From Brevipalpus yothersi (lineage: Eukaryota > Arthropoda > Arachnida > Trombidiformes > Tenuipalpidae): a DNA stretch of 64,000 nt. Each line of letters begins with the position of its first letter. Position 1 is the first letter of the stretch. This document shows, one piece after another, positions 28,287-40,514 of the stretch. The notes beneath the pieces were generated by a model. The model ran no database searches. It was not told where the DNA came from and saw nothing but the letters and a program-made list of their open reading frames with translations. Made by a program: the position numbers and the translations under genes. The stretch spans positions 232,683-296,682 of the forward strand of contig QZCP01000334.1 in the NCBI GenBank assembly GCA_003956705.1, written 5' to 3'.

Positions 28287-28591
28287 AACAAATTGAGCAA
28301 ATCTTTCCTCCTCTTGGAGACTAGTTCAAGGAGCCAAAGTTTCAATGAATGCTTCGACAATTGAGCTTGGATAAAGAGAAGAGAGAATAGAATGATGAAG
28401 AGAGTAAAGCGAAACAGAAAACGGTTCCATTGATGAGGATGAAAAGACAAACGATAGAGATAGAGATAGAGAAAGAGAGGAAAGAAAAGTGGGTTTCTCT
28501 CAGGGAATGTTTTATATATATATAAGATGATAGCTGCTGGTCCGTGATCAGAGATGCTGATGAAAGGACGACAGTGGGTGGTGGGGTTGAT

Positions 28592-28652
<61 letters not shown>
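28592..28652. repeat. (GAAA)n leading into (GA)n
   Basis: Four GAAA units are followed by about 45 nt of GA. Confidence 0.95.
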
Positions 28653-28657
<5 letters not shown>

Positions 28658-29153
28658 ATCATGGCAACGATAAGGTTGAATGGATGCGGGTAACAGAGCG
28701 AGCTGTTGTGAATCTATTATAACAGACAAGAATAACAATATCATGAGTTTTCAATCAGCTCTTCATCCATCCGAACAATTATATTCATCTTTTGGCTTTA
28801 TCTTTCATTCTCTTTCTCTTCTACTTTCTCTGCTTCTCTCTTTTATCCATACCAAGCAGTTGCACCCCTTTGAATCCATGCTGATCATATACTGGCAATA
28901 CTTTTCTTCCTTTTATGCCACCAAAATTCAATTGTCCAAGCCCTCCTCTACCTCCCACTTAACCAATAACGTTTTCCACAGGAATATTGTCCATCAACTT
29001 GTACATGATAACTTTCCGCTTCCCGGTTCAATGATGGCCTCCGAATATTGGCATTCAAGCGAGTATATACTTTACAGAATGACCATCCATTCGACACAAG
29101 GATGCAATCGTGATCACCACCCACATTGGCAAAAATCTTTCTCTCCTCTTTCT

Positions 29154-29155
29154 CT

Positions 29156-29194
<39 letters not shown>
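29154..29194. repeat. (CT)n microsatellite, slightly interrupted
   Basis: A CT run with TTCT and CCCT interruptions, against the usual strand orientation in this interval. Confidence 0.9.
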
Positions 29195-30468
29195 GTGAGT
29201 GCATCCCGTGATTGTATTCTCTTCTATCCATCGGAAGAAGATGAGGATGACATGAAGATGAGAATGACAAGATGATGAGAATGCAAGAGCATACGAAAGG
29301 AGAGGTATACTAACAGTAGACAGTAGGAAACGTGAATGCTCAATATGAACTAGGAAAAGAGTAGCATTCAGACAATTTCTTTCCATCACGAAGAGAGAGA
29401 GAGAGGCCACTTTGATGAGGTCGAATGATCGGAAGAGAGAGAGAGAGCGGGTGAGATATGAGATGCAGCTATATTCACTAGGATTATGGCTGTTCGTAAA
29501 TAATTCACACTCATCTCTCCCCTGATATATATCCAGAGGGATCTTTCTCTATCTATGTCCTCCTCTCTTTGGACATGAAAAGATCTTATGAAACCACTAG
29601 ATTTCAGGCTAACTTTGCTGTCTATACAGAAGAGAGTGTAATATTCACATTTGAGAGTGTATATTTTTCTTGAGCTGTATCTATACTGATTTTATGGGCA
29701 TCTTGTGAGTATGAGAGTGAGTATTCTCACAGGGCTATCAGGACTAGTTGATGTTCATGAGAATAACTTGATTCGGGCAAATAAAAAGCTATTCCAATCA
29801 ATTCTTACAACCTAACAATCAATGTGTGTGAGCATTTTTAGTAGGCGAAGCAAGTTCAGTATGTGTGAACTTCCTTATAGAAAATGTGAAATAAAGTCAA
29901 ATCAATAATCTAATATAGTGACACTTATTCTTATGAACTAAAAGCATCAAATAGTATTGAATAGTGACTATTTGCAGTATTTTATGGTGACAAGTGAGTG
30001 GGTTTTGGGTGAAGATTTTTCCATACTTATACACACAACACACCACTCACATCATGTCATCACTATCATCTTCCAGATACTTACATCAGAGCCCCTTTTT
30101 TCTTTATTCTTTCTCTCTTCCTCCTTCCACCCATATTGAACTACATCAGTGACCATCCAAGAACTTTCTGTCATTAGATGTGTATAATCTAATCAAATTG
30201 TAGTTGCAATTGCATGTCTCTTTCTCTCTTTACTCTGATTACAAATTAGATTCGGGTAGAGAGACATGGAGAGAGAGAGAGAGATAAAATGAATGTTGGA
30301 TAGATTGGAAGATGGAGTGAGAGAAGACAGTGTTTCAGGGGAAGAAGAAGATTCATGGTGAATAAATGGATGAAAGATTAATTTCTCGTGATAAAATCAG
30401 GCCTCTCTCTCTTCTCCATGCAATTCAGCAAAAATCAACGCTTCAATATTGTAGAGAAGCAAAAGGTC

Positions 30469-30472
<4 letters not shown>

Positions 30473-30515
<43 letters not shown>
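30473..30515. repeat. (GA)n microsatellite
   Basis: A pure GA run. Confidence 0.95.
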
Positions 30516-30518
<3 letters not shown>

Positions 30519-30669
30519 GATAGACATATATAAAGACTGTCGAAAATAAAAAGCTTTTCGATGAAGCGTATATATAAATGTGTATTTGCATCAACTATTG
30601 CCTCTAAAATCATCATATTTCATAAAATTTGGGACACACACATTTAGAGTGGCCCACATGGTCAAAGTG

Positions 30670-30697
<28 letters not shown>
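30670..30697. repeat. (GA)n microsatellite, short
   Basis: A pure GA run about 150 nt from the previous one. Confidence 0.9.
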
Positions 30698-30700
<3 letters not shown>

Positions 30701-31733
30701 AAAAAATTTTCAGCCTGGTCATCTAATGCACACACATTCACAAACGCACAATTGTTCAATTGTCAACATATTCTCCTACATTACTTCAATACACACACAT
30801 TCCTGGAGGCTAAGTGATGACATGAGAGTGAGAGAAGAAGATTTCCAAAATAAAATGATAAACTGATTGAAAAAAATAGTTGCAAGATTGTGAACATCCA
30901 TCTCTCTCTCTTCCTTACTTATTCTGCTCTCAGTCTCTCTCGTATACACACTCACACAAAATAAACACATCTTCAAATCGGCCTCTTGTACTTTTCAAGA
31001 GATGATTTCAAGAAGAAGAAGAAGATGATGATGAAGAAAGAGGAACAACTCACACAAACCTCCATTCAATGACTTAACCACCCACTTTGAGAGAGAATTC
31101 TCTCTCTCTTTTCTTCCTCCTCTCCTTTTTCTTCTTCTTCTTCTCACCGCAAGTAAAGCAAAATACACACATGCAAAATGTGAATCAAGACTCATGAGTA
31201 TTCCTTTTTATTCTGACAAAAAAGTACACTTTTCTCGCCACATTCTACTTTACAGCACGCGCTCGCTTTTTTCCACTTCAGATACACACACAAGTGAGGA
31301 GACATGAATGAATGTATAAAAGAATGCATCAAATAGTACTACTACTATTACGTTGAGTAACGGTGAATGAAATGGATTCTCTCAATGAAATAAAGTGATT
31401 GTTGAATTGAAGAATACACAATTCGTGAAACATACAAACAGACACAAACACACACACAATCAATTCACTATGCTAGGTATTTACTTGTGGGATAGCTTTT
31501 TGAGTTTGATTTAGCCATTCTTGAAGATTATTCAACTAGCTTATACCTCGAGGCTATTCATTCAAATATATATGATTTTTCTCTAGGAAACGCTATTTTT
31601 TGGGAAGCTTCTGGGAAGCGTAATCACACAACACGTAAGGAAGCATCAAAATCTGGAGAAATTTCAATTCTCAAATGGCAAATAACATTGTCAACACAAA
31701 AAAATGATGTAACGGTATTATTGTGGTACTTAC

Positions 31734-32051
31734 CATAAACTTTGAGCACAGTTTCAGCTCTCTCTTCTCCTGCACTATTGTTCATTCTACACACATATGT
31801 CCCCGAATCTTCTATCCTCAAATCATGAATCACTAATATACCACCAATAGTAGTTAATCGTGAACCTTTATCATTACTTGTGCCCAATCGAAATGATACA
31901 GCTCCTTTGAGTGCAGGATCTTTACGGAACCATGTATACGATGGATCTGGTATTCCTTGTGCAGCACATGGTAGAAAGCCCGCTTGACCCTTGAATCCCA
32001 TCACTGTGGAACGAATATCACTTACTCGTGGGCTAATCGAATTATGTGACT
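31734..32051 (-). CDS. Dscam: Dscam-type receptor, exon for Ig domain 3
   Basis: This 318-nt exon encodes the complete Ig3. It begins ESHNSISPRVSDIRSTVM, then GFLPCAAQGIPDPSYTWFRK (first Cys, Trp), TTIGGILVIHDLRIEDSG and TYVCRMNNSAGEERAE (second Cys), and ends VLKVYG. Dscam1 has GSVSPQL and VVEDSGKYLCVVNNSVGGES at these places. In insects Ig3 is split, with its first half taken from the exon 6 alternatives; here both halves sit in one exon, so no choice is possible within it. The acceptor lies in a CT-rich context and ends CACACAG; the donor is GTAAGT at 31728-31733. Both ends are phase 1. The NNS sequon in the F-G loop is a possible glycosylation site. Confidence 0.92.
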
Positions 32052-33768
32052 CTGTGTGGATGAGGATGTGGAGAATAAAATGAGAGGAAGAGGGAGAAAT
32101 AGAGAGAGAGAGATACATATTAGTATTAAGCAAAAAAAGAGATCGAATGAAACCAAATTAGATCAGCCAAAGATGAAGTATCATGAGTGAGAATAAGAGG
32201 AAGGTTCATTGAAACGAAAAAAATGGATCCATTCTTTTCTAGTCATCCATATACTTATTGAGCCTCAGGATATAAAATGAATACACAGACACATGAATCG
32301 AAAAGAAGAAAAAGAGAAAATATTGTTACACATTTTGAGTTGGCAAACTGGTGATACAGCAAGTCACCTAGTTAACGATATTGTGTCCAATACATTTGAT
32401 ACTTTAATCATCATATCAAATTGGTGTCCGCTTGATTGAATTGGTGAATTGCTGAATTAGTCATCCATTTGGGCAAGTCAAATGTGTCACCATATATGCT
32501 ACACATGGTAAACCCTTTTCTCTCTCTCTTTCGCCCGCTGAAACCCTTTTTCCATGGACCTCATTCAAATTTGATCACCTCTCAATCCCGAATATCCAAT
32601 ATAGCACCGTCAGAATAGAGAGTTTCATACTTAAATGCTTCCCCGCAAAATGGTCTATTGTATGTGCATGTATGGGAAGAGGAGAATATTTTGTTTACCA
32701 TCAAGCAGCTTGACATGGGCACCCATCAATTATGGGAACCTTTCTTCCTTTCACTCACGAATTTTGGTCACCAAATTTCTTCACCCACGACACATAAGTT
32801 TCAGTCAAATGGAGACTGATTTAGTTTTCCCTATGATTATCACCTTAACCATTCTTGGTAATAAACGGAGACAGAAATAATATCAGAACAAGAACTTTGA
32901 GAATAATTACAGACATACGATTGCCTGAGAGGCTTGGACATTGAATCTATCAATGATATTCGAGGCCATTTATTTCCAAGATCAACTTCATTTTACTGTA
33001 AATTTATGTGAACCCATAATTGTGCCATGAATTGCTGTGTGTATATGAGAGGGAGATATTCGAGAAAGATAGAAAGTGAGTGATACAATGGTAAAGTGTC
33101 CCCGATTATGGTGTATATATTACCGAAATAATCTCACATTCACAGTAACAGTGGCAGTGGCAATGTGTGATCATTGCCGTTATGTTGATATCGAATTGCT
33201 GGGTTGAAAATAAGAGATGGTTTTTGCCTTAGCACCCAAAATAACCATTCCTGTGGATCATTTTTGAAAGCCCATCCTTTTTGCCACATTACATCTAATC
33301 ATCATGATCATAATTTCTATCCAAGAGTTAGCTGAGTGAGCATAAGTAAGGAAAATATTTTTTCCACCTATTCCAAACCATTTAATTTGGCAAATGAATT
33401 TGTGTCGACCCATGTGGAAACAATGAATAAAGTAGACATCCCAAGCATAATAGTATGTGTCTGTTTGTTTATGCATCAATATTATTGGAAGATAACCGCT
33501 GTTCAGAACGATGACAGCCAGCATCCGATAAAATTCTCACAATTTTACGATATATATTCAACTGCATACCCTTCAAAATAGCTATCTCAATGAAGTAAAT
33601 CGATCGCATGCAAATACAATCATTTTACACAGGCCAGGAATATCATCAACTCAAAGGGTCCTGTAGTAAAGTATTCATTTTCCCCTAGTCTAAAGTGGAC
33701 TGAGAGAGAGCTTTCTGTGTGTTTATTCTGATACTACTAGAATAAGCAATAAGCAATACTAGCCTTGT

Positions 33769-33823
<55 letters not shown>

Positions 33824-35326
33824 GTGAGAGAAGGAGGAGGATGTAGGAAAGAGGAGGCAAGAGAGTCCAGTGAATAAAGGATTGAATGGAGTGGACATAA
33901 ACACTTCTTCTGATACACACACATATATACACAGGAACACAATATCTTTTGGGTCGATGTAAATGGACTGAAAGCAAAGAATGTGAATGACCGGCTTGGG
34001 TAAACTTTAATCAGTCTCTTTCTTTCTCTCTTACTCTCTCTTTACTATTTTGGATGCTCACATACGACTGAAACTGACCGTTGATCTTCATGAGCTAGTC
34101 TATTTTCGGCTATCAAATAGCTCGGACCTCAGCTTAGATCAAAGCCTCTCTCAGGCCAGATTCCAATCTCAATCTCTCTCCTCCGTAAATGTATGTGTCC
34201 AAGTGTGGACAGTGGCCATAAGTTATTCAGTATCATGTGACTCATACTCATTTTCATACCAATCTGACCACACATTTCCAATATTGACCTTTCACCTATC
34301 GGTGAATAAAATAGTTGATAGAGTGAATAGAGTGGGAGAGAGAGAAGGAGGAGGAGGAGAAGAGGAGAGGAAAGAATGGAGAGGGAATCAAGCTGGCCTT
34401 TAAAATGGACCAAACAAACCAGAGAGAGAAAGAGAAAGGAATGTCAATCTAACGGGAAAAAAAGATCAAATGAGCCGAGAGAGAAAAAGCGCGCGCTAAC
34501 TTGAAAAGAGAGAGGATAAAAGTTTACACATTCACTTCACAATCAAGGACTATCGAGGATGAGGTCGTATTTCGGGTCCCGACTCAATATGATGGACTGA
34601 AAATGGTCTGCTTTATATTCACACAGAAATGAAAGCTGTGTGTGTGTCTGTATGTTGGCCTCTGGTGAAGCCTATTGAGAGAGAAGAAAGCTAGGATAAG
34701 CTTTCACAAATTCTATCGACATTTTGACTCTTTCAATTGTTAATCAATCAAATTGTAATTACATCATCTCCAATTTCCATAACAGTACAAACAACAGTAG
34801 ACAATGATCAACAACAAAATTTGATCACATGTAGACTAGGGAGAGGTTGGTAATCTTTCATCTCGGTGTATAAAGACGAGGAGACTCTCGAAAAAGTACC
34901 GTTATTCAAGAGTTTAATTACAATTCGATTGATTATATTCAAAATGATTTTTGGTATGATGATTGATGAAATTCCAAATTCCAATATGATGATGATAATG
35001 TTCATGATATTCAGGTAGATATTTTTCATGTCATCAGTGAATTAACAGACACATTTCAACCTTTGATTCATCAGGATACGAGATACACACAAAAGTTCAA
35101 AGATACAAGTTCAAATCTTGGTGAAATGCTGACAAAATTTTCTCTCTGATCTAAGTTATCATACACATCTTTTCGATTCATATAATTTTGCATGTTAACA
35201 TATGAGAATCCTTCTTCTTAAAAATTTTCACTCATGATATCCCTTCATTTCTCATATTATCTTAGATTATCTTGAAGTTCATGATTCAAAATAAAGTATA
35301 CATGATGGCATAGGAAATTTTCTTAC
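32052..35326 (-). other. Dscam intron between Ig2 and Ig3
   Basis: This 3275-nt intron is AT-rich with one long GA tract at 33770-33820. Frames near 33258-33581 and 34050-34413 are open on both strands but show no recognisable domain. No second Ig2- or Ig3-like exon was seen. Confidence 0.7.
33770..33820. repeat. (GA)n microsatellite
   Basis: A pure GA run in the intron between Ig2 and Ig3. Confidence 0.95.
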
Positions 35327-35662
35327 CTGTTACAACTAATTTTCCCGAATTACTGGTAAATATTTCACCGGTCAATCGATCTCGAACACGACACTGATAA
35401 GCTTGTGCACTAAGTGTATGATCCACTTTACGTATATACAATTCGCCGGAGGGCAACATGATGTATTGATTATTGGAATCAAAATCATGATGATAATTTT
35501 GAATCACATGTGAATCAATTGGCTGTATCACTCGATTGTTAGGCTGTTCTATCCATGTTGTTACGATAAATTGATCACGCACTGAGCTCGGTATTATACA
35601 CCGGAATACAGCTGTACTGCCAAGGGAAACATATTCATTCAGAACTTCGATTCCAGATGAAC
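35327..35662 (-). CDS. Dscam: Dscam-type receptor, exon for Ig domain 2
   Basis: This 336-nt exon encodes the whole of Ig2. Its motifs are IEVLNEYVSLGSTAVFRC (first Cys), VTTWIEQ (Trp), QYIMLPSGELYIRKV, AYQCRVRDRLTGE (second Cys) and KLVVTG. Dscam1 Ig2 carries NEYVIRGN, YVMLPSGELHIREV, TYQCRTKHRLTGE and GRLVIT, so identity is secure. In insects the first half of Ig2 comes from the exon 4 array; here it is a single undivided exon. The donor is GTAAGA at 35321-35326. The acceptor AG at 35663-35664 is preceded by a branch-like CATTAAC and a pyrimidine-rich tract. The frame also stays open upstream to an ATG at 35787-35789 through a signal-peptide-like stretch, so this could instead be a first coding exon (see findings). 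Confidence 0.9.
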
Positions 35663-35789
35663 CTTGGACGAGTAGACAAAGTGTTAATGATGATATAAAT
35701 ACAAAAATATAATGATAATAATTAAAAAAATGATGATGATGGTGATGATGACGACGGTGAGGGAGATGATTTATTCCGAATGTGAACAT
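35663..35789 (-). other. Intron end, or alternative signal-peptide start for Dscam
   Basis: In frame with the Ig2 exon, this segment reads from an ATG through a His-rich run into a hydrophobic core, YIFVFISSLTLCLLVQG, followed by small residues, which resembles a secretion signal. The next in-frame stop upstream lies in the 35870-35880 region, so the ATG is the first available. The same bases also form a plausible intron end. I cannot decide between the two from sequence alone; the intron reading is more consistent with known Dscam architecture. Confidence 0.3.
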
Positions 35790-38127
35790 GAAGAAAGATG
35801 AAGATGACGCTGATGATGGGTGGAAAAAAGAGTAAGATGCACAAGATGAATTTGATCTTGATATTTTCCTCCCTCTTCTGCTATTTCAACAAATAAATAA
35901 TGATGATGCTCCGCAATGGAGTTGCTGAAGATGGTGAAGATGTTGAAGATGGAAATCCAATCATTTTAATCACTTAAACTTTAGCCTTCAAAGTGAGTCA
36001 TTAAACTTTTTTTTCCGATGAGTTTTCTCAAGAAAAAAAAAGTCAAAAAAGAAACTTGCCAACATCTTCTACAACATCCCAAACAAACTGACTTGAATAC
36101 TACAGACAAAATGCGCTCACTCTTGATGCTCTCTCGACTCCCTCAACTCTCTCTTCTCTCTCTCTTCTCTCTCTCTTCTCTCTCTCTTCTCTCTCTCTTC
36201 TCTCTCTCTTCTCTCTCTCTTCTCTCTNCTCTCTCTGGAATCCGTTAACCATAGAGCGCAAGTCTAATTGACCTCAGATTGAATTTCGAAGAAGGAAGTC
36301 TAGGATAGAATTAGGATCGACAGCTACTCATCTGAATTCCATGATCATCATGATTCAAGGCAAGTAAGGTCATGATCAATGAATGGATCGACAATGGTGA
36401 TGATAAGATTTCACTTCTGTGAAATGTTAGATTTTTTTGAGAGAGTAAATTAATCAAATTTCATATTCCCATAACTGAGATTTGGATTTCAGCTTCTTTC
36501 ATCATGATGATCACAGTACATGAGGATTAATGAGGACAAATTGAGTGCTGAGTGAAAAAAGTGTGATGAATTGAATCATGAATGTTGGAAGATATTGTTA
36601 GACAAAATAACGGTAAAAAGTACTGGGAAAGCCGCAGGCAGTAAACATTAAATATGTTGAGAAAATAATTTTGTAGCCATTATGTAAGCTTCCTTATTGC
36701 TGTGAATAATGATGAATCTCAATTATGTATCCTCGTGAGTTTTCCGATTCCAGAACATTCGAAATGGGAAGCAAATAAAATATGCATGCATCATGCAAGT
36801 GCTAGTTCAAATCGGAAGATGAGAAAAATTCATCACTCCGATAATAAGATGATTGAGTAACACACACACACACAAAGCGGAAATACATGAAGGAAAATGC
36901 TCAGTAAATCACCGGCACAACATATTTGCAAACTCAATCAATAATTAATGATTATCAAGAAGAAGAGATTCAGATTGATGATGAAAAAAATATTTCTCAC
37001 AAAATTCCATCTCAAAGGGTTGACTAATCGATCGAGGACTGTAAATGCTCATGTGAAAAAATTCCTTAAATTTTAGCATTGAAATCAGTTTCACAATACA
37101 CATGCAAGTCGGTCTGTGTGTGTGTATGAATTGATGCCACATACACATGGATTGTGTCTAAAGTGATGGATGGAAGAGAGAGAGAGAAGATGAGGATGGA
37201 GAAGAAAAGAAAAGAAATAAGACGGGTGAGAATGATACTCGTGTATGATCATCTCTTGGTGATCGAGATTGTCACTTATCGTCAACCTCAAACGGCAGTT
37301 AAATGCACACACGACTACATGAGACTGAGGCTTCTTTTCCATCATCTTCCCAGCATCCTCATCATTCCATTGATCTTTCTTCTAGTCTTCTTCTCAGTAT
37401 GTCTATGTGTCGTTTTTTTTGCCTCTCCTACATGACTCTTCATCTTCATGTCTCCTTATTTCGGATGACTTTTACTCCGATCGATGACTTAAACTATTCA
37501 TTTTCTCTCTCTCTACCGAACGACAAGCACAATAGGACCGATCATTATCATCATTTCCATAGGTTCACATGTAAGAATGGAAGCAAATTGGTATGCTTAG
37601 GATGTTGATCTCTCACACACAGATACACACACAATTGTGTGTGCCACTTTCAGGCCATTGAAATATACTTTTTCACAGCTTCAGATTCCTCTTTTCATCT
37701 GTTACCCACTTTTTTCCAATCGATATTGACTATTTGACTTTGAAACCTTACAGATACTTTATTTCCTTTCAGTTTCATTCTTCAAGATGACATATTTTCA
37801 GGTGAATTGGCCCCGATTTCTCATTTAATCGGTATTTTTGAGTAGCAAATCTGAGACTTCCGGTTGAAGTCAAGATGAAGTTCATGGAATGATTGATAGA
37901 TGTCTTTCCATTTCATATCTGTTGAAATTTTTCCCGAATAATTGGTCCTCTTATCATGAACTTGTACAGACTACTCATCAGCCATAGTTGAAGCCATATC
38001 CTGGAAATGGAAAAGAGAGAGATAATTCCATGGAATTTCAGCGACAAATATTCTGATAACAGAGTTCATGCAAGTTCATTGATTGGAGAACGGTTTTGTA
38101 TTGTTAATGTTCAAGTGAAAGTATAAC
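35790..38127. other. Region between the Ig2 exon and the solo Ig gene
   Basis: This stretch is AT-rich with an imperfect 10-11 nt CT-based repeat at 36143-36236 that contains one undetermined base (36228). If Dscam has its Ig1 and leader exons further right, this is intron; if Dscam starts near 35.8 kb, it is a divergent intergenic region. No Ig1-like exon was recognised. Confidence 0.5.
36143..36236. repeat. CT-rich minisatellite (CTCTCTCTTCT-like unit)
   Basis: About nine imperfect copies of a 10-12 nt unit of CT dinucleotides interrupted by TTC stand in tandem. Base 36228 is N. The unit structure differs from the pure dinucleotide tracts elsewhere in the window. Confidence 0.85.
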
Positions 38128-38787
38128 ATGATTAATATCAAATATTTGACTATTTTTCTCTTATCAATTGTTTTCAACCTTTTAATCACTTATCTTCCAG
38201 TATCACTTGGTAATGAACAACAGTCTGGAAGATTGTCTGGTGAACTTTCATCATCGAACATCACCAACATTGTAAATGATCAAATATGTTGCCATGATCA
38301 AGCCATCAAGGCATGGATTGAGCCTCATGAAATTCGAATAAGTGATAATACAACATCATCGCACCATCATATGAGCCCTGAATTTCGATGTATCATGATG
38401 AATGATAAAATAGTCTATTTTCAATGGTTATTTGGCCACCACAATGGAACTCAATTGGTTGAAATTGAAGTCAACACTTCAATACTTATCGAAGATTCCA
38501 AGCCAATAGTACGCTCCGATAGTCAAGATATATTGTTTCAAAGCAGACTACGGATCATTGAACCCTCTGAGAATCATGCAGGTAGATATATTTGTCGAAT
38601 ATTCGGTGCTGGTAACTACCAGAGCATTTCACTTTCGGCCTCATTGATCTTCAATGGTTCCACAAAATCTTCGTCCACTTCTCTACATGTGAATCTTATT
38701 GTTTTATTCGCAATTTTGATTCCATTCCTTATTGGTACACTTTTCATAATATTTTTACCTGCAAGGTTTTCCAAATATCTTCTATGA
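38128..38787 (+). CDS. Intronless single-Ig-domain type I membrane protein
   Basis: This is a 219-codon frame with an in-frame TGA at 38116-38118, so the ATG at 38128 is the first possible start. Residues 1-28 form a signal peptide (LTIFLLSIVFNLLITYL core). One Ig-like domain has Cys88 (EFRC), Trp100 twelve residues later (FQW) and Cys156 in AGRYICR, the usual C-W-YxC pattern. Residues about 188-210 are a hydrophobic membrane span, followed by a nine-residue tail without a signalling motif. Sequons at Asn 44, 74, 106, 116 and 176 suggest heavy glycosylation. Cys54 and Cys55 could pair outside the Ig core. It sits 2.3 kb from the first visible Dscam exon on the opposite strand. I do not recognise the family; its role as a surface receptor or adhesion partner is inference. 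A short signal-less tail suggests a co-receptor or decoy. Confidence 0.75.
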   Translation: MINIKYLTIFLLSIVFNLLITYLPVSLGNEQQSGRLSGELSSSNITNIVNDQICCHDQAIKAWIEPHEIRISDNTTSSHHHMSPEFRCIMMNDKIVYFQWLFGHHNGTQLVEIEVNTSILIEDSKPIVRSDSQDILFQSRLRIIEPSENHAGRYICRIFGAGNYQSISLSASLIFNGSTKSSSTSLHVNLIVLFAILIPFLIGTLFIIFLPARFSKYLL

Positions 38788-40012
38788 AAAAAAGGAAGAG
38801 AAAGAGAGAGAGGAAACAAAACCTTCTTGTTTTATTTTATTTATTCACTTTTTCTATGCATATGGATAAATTTTTTGGTGAACATTCATCATCTGATTGG
38901 ATGTGGTTCTCATTCCACCAAGTTTGTATAATTTCAACACTTTTTATTCAAATACATGTATTTTGAATTTTACATGAATATAAAATGCAATTCTGCATGG
39001 AGACCCTCTATTATGGGGATATGTTCTAGTTAGGATGCCTATCTGTACTTTCGTATTCATCTAAGATCATGATAATTTTCTCCATATAATTCATCTAACT
39101 CTTCTCAATTCATTTCGGCGATTTTCCGAAATCGAACCGAAACTCTCTCAAAATCGAGGGTATTGAAGGATCGATATTGGCCAAAAACATTGGTCCATGT
39201 GCAAGGAGTGCAAAGCGGTAATAGCTTTTGTTTGTAAATTTCAAATGTTTCAAGTTTTTTCGATAAAAAGGCTAGACGAAAAAATTACGAGTAGAAAAAA
39301 TAAAAGGTCCTGTTTAGTTGAGCCAGACAAAAAAGATCAGATATAAAAAATTTGAGGAATAGGAAATGGAAAGCATCCTCTGGAAGAAAAAGTTGCTTGT
39401 GTCTGTCTTTCCACAATCCATTTTATGTGACATCCACTTGAAATGGACATTATTTTAACATGATAGCTTAAACATGTTTCCCACCATTCTAAAGTCGAAA
39501 TCATGGACCGAAGGAAAAAAAGGAAAAACATTGAGAATAACGCTCGAAGCTGTCATTTAGTCCATGACACCGAGCTATTGCCACCTCCATCATCCCAGTC
39601 CATTGACTGGGACTGATGGAGAGAACGAAAGAAAAGATGCGGATCAGAGAGAAAGCTTTCGGTCTGAAACTTTATCTGGACTCTCTTCTTTCTCTCATCT
39701 GTTTTCTATGACCTATTCTCGAAGTTCAAGCCATCTATCGGTTGACCGGCCTGTGTTTTTATGAGTGTGTGTGTGCGGGTAAATGAGCTCAGCATCCAGC
39801 GAAACGATGGTCCCGAGATAGACAGCACACTGCACAATGAAAGATTTGTTTTGGGCTATCGATACGCCATTCTGAGAATGGCACTTCAGCATACAGGCCG
39901 TCCGCCTTCCATTCAGCCACCATCGGCCTCAAGAACCACCTTCTCCATGTTCCTCTGTCAGGCCACTTTGTGGGTTCACTGTTTCTCTCTCTCTTTCACC
40001 TCCCCCTCTCCT

Positions 40013-40014
<2 letters not shown>

Positions 40015-40059
<45 letters not shown>

Positions 40060-40435
40060 NNNNNNNNNNNNNNNNNNNNNNNNNNNNNNNNNNNNNNNNN
40101 NNNNNNNNNNNNNNNNNNNNNNNNNNNNNNNNNNNNNNNNNNNNNNNNNNNNNNNNNNNNNNNNNNNNNNNNNNNNNNNNNNNNNNNNNNNNNNNNNNNN
40201 NNNNNNNNNNNNNNNNNNNNNNNNNNNNNNNNNNNNNNNNNNNNNNNNNNNNNNNNNNNNNNNNNNNNNNNNNNNNNNNNNNNNNNNNNNNNNNNNNNNN
40301 NNNNNNNNNNNNNNNNNNNNNNNNNNNNNNNNNNNNNNNNNNNNNNNNNNNNNNNNNNNNNNNNNNNNNNNNNNNNNNNNNNNNNNNNNNNNNNNNNNNN
40401 NNNNNNNNNNNNNNNNNNNNNNNNNNNNNNNNNNN

Positions 40436-40511
<76 letters not shown>
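40015..40511. repeat. (CT)n microsatellite spanning a 376-nt assembly gap
   Basis: CT runs flank undetermined bases 40060-40435 on both sides, so the gap is probably more CT repeat, though other sequence inside cannot be excluded. Confidence 0.9.
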
Positions 40512-40514
<3 letters not shown>

